Shown here one piece after another: positions 21,158 through 23,594 of a DNA stretch of 23,594 bases. The DNA is from a virus. The notes beneath the pieces are model-generated. The model was not told the origin of the DNA, did not search any database, and saw only the letters and a list, made by a program, of their open reading frames with translations. The DNA is taken from positions 1 through 23,594 of the IMG/VR virus record IMGVR_UViG_3300017730_002640; one strand, 5' to 3'. The position numbers and the translations under genes were made by a program. Position 1 is the stretch's first letter. The number at the start of each line of letters is the position of its first letter.

Positions 21158-21229
21158 TAGGACTGCTGGGAATTGAACCCAGTTTACCCCGTTATAAGCA
21201 GAGAGCATTAACCAATATGCGACAGTCCC
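21158..21229 (-). tRNA. tRNA-Ile (TAT)
   Basis: 72 bases. Acceptor GGGACTG/CAGTCCT (one G-U), D-stem GCAT/ATGC, anticodon stem CTCTG/CGGGG around CTTATAA (anticodon TAT, reading AUA), T-stem CTGGG/CCCAG with TTCAATT, discriminator A, no CCA. The TAT anticodon is rare in bacteria, which normally read AUA with a lysidine-modified CAT tRNA. Its 5' end directly follows the stop codon of the antitoxin-like gene. Confidence 0.88.
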
Positions 21230-21403
21230 TCAGGGTCCTTCGTTGTTCTGTTCAGTGTATATGCGTATGAGTTCATCATCCGCTGGCATCATCACTGCTC
21301 TCTCGCCGTTTTTATTTTCCACTCCTATTGATTCACCATTCTCTACTTTATTCATCAACTCTTCCCAATTCTCTTGCCAGTATTCCACCGAATAAAATTC
21401 CAT
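21230..21403 (-). CDS. Phd/YefM-like antitoxin, 57 residues
   Basis: The short protein starts MEFYSVEYWQENWEELMNKV and contains VENGESIGV (20-28), then NGERAVMMPADDEL (32-45). This follows the Phd/YefM N-terminal DNA-binding pattern: a strand, a helix with N-L/W-x-E-L-x-x-x-V-E-N-G-E, a hairpin and A-V-x-x-P. It lacks the C-terminal toxin-binding tail of full antitoxins (about 80-90 residues). No toxin gene is next to it; purC precedes it and tRNAs follow. It may repress transcription or neutralise a host toxin. All three isoleucines use AUA. Its TGA ends exactly where tRNA-Ile begins. Confidence 0.75.
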   Translation of the reverse strand: MEFYSVEYWQENWEELMNKVENGESIGVENKNGERAVMMPADDELIRIYTEQNNEGP

Positions 21404-21423
21404 AGTTGTCTTATGTATAAACT

Positions 21424-22113
21424 TTATAAAAACGATTGCAACTTATTTAAGATAATCTGGTATGCCGGTACTATATCACCTTCATCCATTCTAAACAAGT
21501 CCTTGTCGTATCTTTCCATATCATTCTTACCCCATAACCTCATTGAATCGGGCGAAATCTCATCTGCAAGATATAGATCGCCATGAGCATCAATGCCAAA
21601 CTCAATCTTAAAATCAATCAAATCAAATCCAATGAGGTTAAAGATATTGATTAGATAATCATTAATCATTAATGTTTGTTCCTTGAGAGGAGTAGGGTCA
21701 TATCCCATTAGCCTCACCCTATCCCAGGTAAGCAATGGATCATGTTTTGAATCATCCTTTAGAAAAAACTCAACAATAGCAGGAATAATTGGTTGACCCT
21801 CTTTAATTGTAGTGGTCCTTACAATAGAACCTGCTGCTCTGTTCCTACAGATGACCTCTAAAGGAATAATGTCAACTTTCCTACAAAGCATCTTATTGGG
21901 ACCAATCTGCCTATGGTAATGAGTTTTGACACCAAGAAATTCTAGTTTGTCAAAAAGAATGGAAGATATTTGACAGCATAATGATCCCTTACCTGCTGGG
22001 TAGTCTTCTTTCTCACCATTACCAGCAGTTACTTTATCATGATACTCAATCAAAACTTCCTCGGGATTTTCAGTACCAAATACAGTTTTGACTTTTCCCT
22101 CCACAATCTTCAT
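21424..22113 (-). CDS. purC: Phosphoribosylaminoimidazole-succinocarboxamide synthase (SAICAR synthase)
   Basis: 229 residues matching PurC throughout: GKVKTVFGTEN (6-16) in the ATP loop, DKVTAGNGEK (26-35), VICRNRAAGSIVR (87-99), LIDFKIEFG (165-173), LADEISPDSMRLW (182-194) and the MERYDKDLFR segment (199-208). It makes SAICAR from CAIR, aspartate and ATP in purine synthesis. It is a known auxiliary metabolic gene of marine T4-like cyanophages, thought to raise nucleotide supply during infection. Its own promoter lies at 22138-22166 with an 18-base leader. Confidence 0.96.
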   Translation of the reverse strand: MKIVEGKVKTVFGTENPEEVLIEYHDKVTAGNGEKEDYPAGKGSLCCQISSILFDKLEFLGVKTHYHRQIGPNKMLCRKVDIIPLEVICRNRAAGSIVRTTTIKEGQPIIPAIVEFFLKDDSKHDPLLTWDRVRLMGYDPTPLKEQTLMINDYLINIFNLIGFDLIDFKIEFGIDAHGDLYLADEISPDSMRLWGKNDMERYDKDLFRMDEGDIVPAYQIILNKLQSFL

Positions 22114-22137
22114 AATGAATATTATACAGTATTTTTA

Positions 22138-22166
22138 ATTATAGCACTATGGGTTTCTAGGGTCAA
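22138..22166 (-). promoter_or_regulatory. Sigma-70 promoter of purC, extended -10
   Basis: TTGACC (22166-22161), 17-base spacer and TATAAT (22143-22138) preceded by TGC, an extended -10. The -35 is inside the coding end of the preceding small gene. Predicted start near 22131, 18 bases before the purC ATG. It likely also drives the antitoxin-like gene and the two tRNAs downstream. Confidence 0.75.
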
Positions 22167-22311
22167 GTCCCATATCATTAAGATATTCTGTCCACCAGTC
22201 TGGATCTCGTTTACACTTCCAATCAGGAACGGGTAAATTATGAAGCGAATACCACTCATTAATCGCTTCATCGATAATCTGTGCGATCTGTAAATTCTTC
22301 TTCCTCTTCAT
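22147..22311 (-). CDS. Hypothetical protein, about 54 residues
   Basis: The distinctive part is IIDEAINEWYSLHNLPVPDW and a Trp- and Asp-rich tail (DPDWWTEYLNDMGLDPRNP). The frame extends upstream, but the stretch before MKRKKNLQ overlaps the membrane-protein gene in another frame. I therefore favour the ATG at 22311 (22323 and 22374 are alternatives; the longest frame opens with TTG). It overlaps the previous gene by 44 bases. No family recognised. Confidence 0.55.
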   Translation of the reverse strand: MKRKKNLQIAQIIDEAINEWYSLHNLPVPDWKCKRDPDWWTEYLNDMGLDPRNP

Positions 22312-22477
22312 CAACGTCTTCATATGGGTTTGCCACATAAGGTCCGTGAGGTTTTCTGGATTCTGATTTAACATACTTTTGTTCGTTATTGACTGCTGCA
22401 ATCCACAAACTAAGTTTCATTATAATCCATATTATTCCTATTGGTAAAAAACATGCAAATAGGATTAGTGGTTTCAT
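22268..22477 (-). CDS. Small single-span membrane protein with acidic tail
   Basis: 69 residues. Residues 3-27 (PLILFACFLPIGIIWIIMKL and onward) form one transmembrane helix at the N-terminus. The rest is polar and ends in a Glu/Asp-rich stretch (PYEDVDEEEEEFTDRTDYR). Start ATG overlaps the upstream TGA as ATGA. Unknown function; an inner-membrane accessory protein is likely. Confidence 0.6.
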   Translation of the reverse strand: MKPLILFACFLPIGIIWIIMKLSLWIAAVNNEQKYVKSESRKPHGPYVANPYEDVDEEEEEFTDRTDYR

Positions 22478-22728
22478 GATAGTAATACTTGGAAGATTTC
22501 CCCCTTCACTCTATCTATAACTTCTTGAATGATGTTTACATCAATCCCCATAAAGGGAGGGATCATTCCAATAACGCGAAAAAATCCATCCACAAAAAGT
22601 GCCAAAAACATAATACCTAAAAATGTACTAATGATTGACGCATTACGATTGTGTTGACGAATCGCATTATCAATCATTTTCTGACACTCTTCTTTTGTTA
22701 CATGGTGTACAGGTTTTATTTCACTCAT
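22474..22728 (-). CDS. Small membrane protein, one transmembrane helix
   Basis: From the ATG at 22728 it has 84 residues: a soluble N-terminus (SEIKPVHHVTKEECQKMIDN), a hydrophobic segment (about 31-58, SIISTFLGIMFLALFVDGFF) and an amphipathic C-terminus (IIQEVIDRVKGEIFQVLLS). The upstream ATG at 22740 adds four residues and cannot be excluded. It lies in a run of small genes with overlapping ends. No family recognised. Confidence 0.6.
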   Translation of the reverse strand: MSEIKPVHHVTKEECQKMIDNAIRQHNRNASIISTFLGIMFLALFVDGFFRVIGMIPPFMGIDVNIIQEVIDRVKGEIFQVLLS

Positions 22729-22876
22729 CCTGTGAGGCATTTGGAATATTATTCATGGGGTCTGGTTCTCCCCGAACTATAGCACAAGCTCGCTTATAGT
22801 AATAGTTATCGGTGGTATTGTTTGTTTCAAAGGTTTCTTTAATTGTTAACCAGTTCTGATAATCGTCGGGATGCAT
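22721..22876 (-). CDS. Hypothetical protein, 51-64 residues
   Basis: The core reads MHPDDYQNWLTIKETFETNN, then YYYKRACAIVRGEPDPMNNI. It is soluble, with a helix-rich start and Asp/Pro-rich end. I place the start at the ATG at 22876; a TTG at 22915 would add 13 residues and overlap the zinc-ribbon gene by 14 bases, which suits the tight packing here. Function unknown. Confidence 0.55.
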   Translation of the reverse strand: MHPDDYQNWLTIKETFETNNTTDNYYYKRACAIVRGEPDPMNNIPNASQDE

Positions 22877-22901
22877 GATGGTAGAGAGATTGCCTACATT
22901 A

Positions 22902-23150
22902 CTATTTAACTTCAAAGTCTAGTCTACGAACTTTACGTCTACGTCTTTCTTCTTGGTAGATAAGTTCTTGACTAGAGAAGTGACTATCAATCTTTCTCTC
23001 CACATTATTAGTTACCATTACAATTTTATTCAAGTCTTTGGCACCAATTTTATCATCCACAATACTCATTTGATTGGGACAACCACAGAACTGAACTTTG
23101 CTAGTGCTCGTCAATTCTTTTCTACACTCTTTGCATCTGATAGTAATCAT
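22902..23150 (-). CDS. Small Cys-rich zinc-ribbon-like protein
   Basis: 82 residues. CKEC (6-9) and CGC (22-24) give a C-x2-C-x12-C-x-C pattern able to bind one zinc ion, followed by a helical region and a very basic stretch (EERRRRKVRR, 67-76). The combination suggests nucleic-acid or polymerase binding, but no known family is identified. ATG at 23150 lies 22 bases after tRNA-Val. Confidence 0.65.
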   Translation of the reverse strand: MITIRCKECRKELTSTSKVQFCGCPNQMSIVDDKIGAKDLNKIVMVTNNVERKIDSHFSSQELIYQEERRRRKVRRLDFEVK

Positions 23151-23172
23151 TAGGCATACATTGAATTCGACA

Positions 23173-23244
23173 TGCTCGAAGAGGGGATCGAACCCCCGAC
23201 AATCTCCGTGTAAAGGAGGTGCTCTACCGCTGAGCTATTCGAGC
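23173..23244 (-). tRNA. tRNA-Val (TAC)
   Basis: 72 bases. Acceptor GCTCGAA/TTCGAGC, D-stem GCTC/GAGC, anticodon loop TTTACAC (anticodon TAC), T-loop TTCGATC, discriminator A, no CCA. The anticodon stem CCTCC/GGAGA has a C-A mismatch at its outer pair (27-43), and the T-stem has one G-U pair. Confidence 0.92.
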
Positions 23245-23247
23245 GTA

Positions 23248-23320
23248 CTCCTCCACCTGGACTCGAACCAGGGACAACAGAATTAACAGTTCCGCGCTCT
23301 ACCAACTGAGCTATAGAGGA
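23248..23320 (-). tRNA. tRNA-Asn (GTT)
   Basis: 73 bases. Acceptor TCCTCTA/TGGAGGA, D-stem GCTC/GAGC, anticodon stem CGGAA/TTCTG around CTGTTAA (anticodon GTT), T-stem CCTGG/CCAGG with TTCGAGT, discriminator G as usual for Asn, no CCA. Its first 10 bases overlap the end of the preceding protein gene (stop at 23313-23311). tRNA-Val follows after 3 bases. Confidence 0.93.
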
Positions 23321-23505
23321 TTGTCATACTCTTTCTTCGTTTTAAAGTAGAGTTTATAATATCTCTTCTTCATTTCATTGAGAGTATCCATATCATCTTG
23401 AAACCCCATGTATTTACACATTTGGGATGATCCTTCCAACTCACTAATCAATCTTAGTATACTGACAGGATGTCTTTCAAGTCCTCCAAAATCATACTGA
23501 GACAT
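23311..23505 (-). CDS. Hypothetical protein, 64 residues, overlapping tRNA-Asn
   Basis: The product (MSQYDFGGLERHPVSILRLI and onward, ending KTKKEYDNPL) is soluble and helix-rich with a basic C-terminal region (MKKRYYKLYFKTKK). No family is recognised. The last codons and the TAG lie inside the 5' part of tRNA-Asn: the tRNA begins at the third base of the last Asn codon. It begins 17 bases after tRNA-Gly, so it is probably read from a common tRNA-containing transcript. Confidence 0.6.
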   Translation of the reverse strand: MSQYDFGGLERHPVSILRLISELEGSSQMCKYMGFQDDMDTLNEMKKRYYKLYFKTKKEYDNPL

Positions 23506-23522
23506 AATAATAGTTTGGAGAA

Positions 23523-23593
23523 AGCGGAATACCAGAATCGAACTGGTGACGAAAGGTTGGAAACCTTTAGTTTTGCCTCTAAACTAATTCCGC
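23523..23593 (-). tRNA. tRNA-Gly (TCC)
   Basis: 71 bases, complete one base from the window edge. Acceptor GCGGAAT/ATTCCGC, D-stem GTTT/AAAC, anticodon stem AAAGG/CCTTT around TTTCCAA (anticodon TCC), T-stem ACCAG/CTGGT with TTCGATT, discriminator T as usual for Gly, no CCA. Confidence 0.93.
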
Positions 23594-23594
23594 A

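Noticed and set aside
23098-23286. A plus-strand open frame across two tRNAs
   Set aside because: It is the antisense of tRNA-Val and part of tRNA-Asn, a common source of false open frames.
1-23594. Integrase, attachment sites, insertion sequences or CRISPR arrays
   Set aside because: No transposase or integrase motif and no regular repeat-spacer pattern were found; the only repeats are short palindromes and the HAD-gene repeat.

Overview
The window looks like part of the genome of a T4-like marine cyanophage (Synechococcus or Prochlorococcus myovirus). This rests on four things seen together: a phage-type purC (SAICAR synthase), a scatter of tRNA genes without encoded CCA, many tiny tightly packed hypothetical genes, and a very large block of surface-sugar genes. 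No phage structural hallmark gene (terminase, capsid, tail) lies inside, so the host assignment is inference. All credible genes are on the minus strand, so transcription runs from high to low coordinates.

Right end (about 20.2-23.6 kb): five tRNAs, Gly(TCC), Asn(GTT), Val(TAC), Ile(TAT) and an elongator-type Met(CAT), are interleaved with small genes. These encode a Cys-rich zinc-ribbon-like protein, two single-span membrane proteins, purC, a 57-residue Phd/YefM-like antitoxin, two unknown proteins and a short coiled-coil protein. Three consensus sigma-70 promoters can be read in or just beyond this part: upstream of purC, upstream of the 70-residue unknown gene, and inside a rho-independent terminator in front of rmlB.

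Centre (about 0.57-20.2 kb): an unbroken run of 27 genes, mostly overlapping by 1-10 bases (often ATGA or TGATG), makes nucleotide sugars and glycans. It begins with dTDP-glucose 4,6-dehydratase and a GDP-mannose 3,5-epimerase homologue. It continues through FkbM and other methyltransferases, glycosyltransferases resembling GT9, GT10, GT11 (two), GT25, GT61 and GT-A folds, a split transketolase, a split HldE-like kinase/nucleotidyltransferase, two HAD phosphatases, a cupin, a tandem double nucleotidyltransferase, a class II aldolase, a short GDPD-like protein and two SDR enzymes. Together these could make and transfer L-galactose- or fucose-like, 6-deoxyhexose and possibly heptose-like sugars. 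The target could be host LPS or a virion glycan; the sequence does not say which.

Left end (1-570): a short, GC-richer gene for a secreted outer-membrane beta-barrel-like protein. It has its own T4-late-like promoter motif and a 5' leader with three hairpins, so it is probably expressed separately from the sugar operon.
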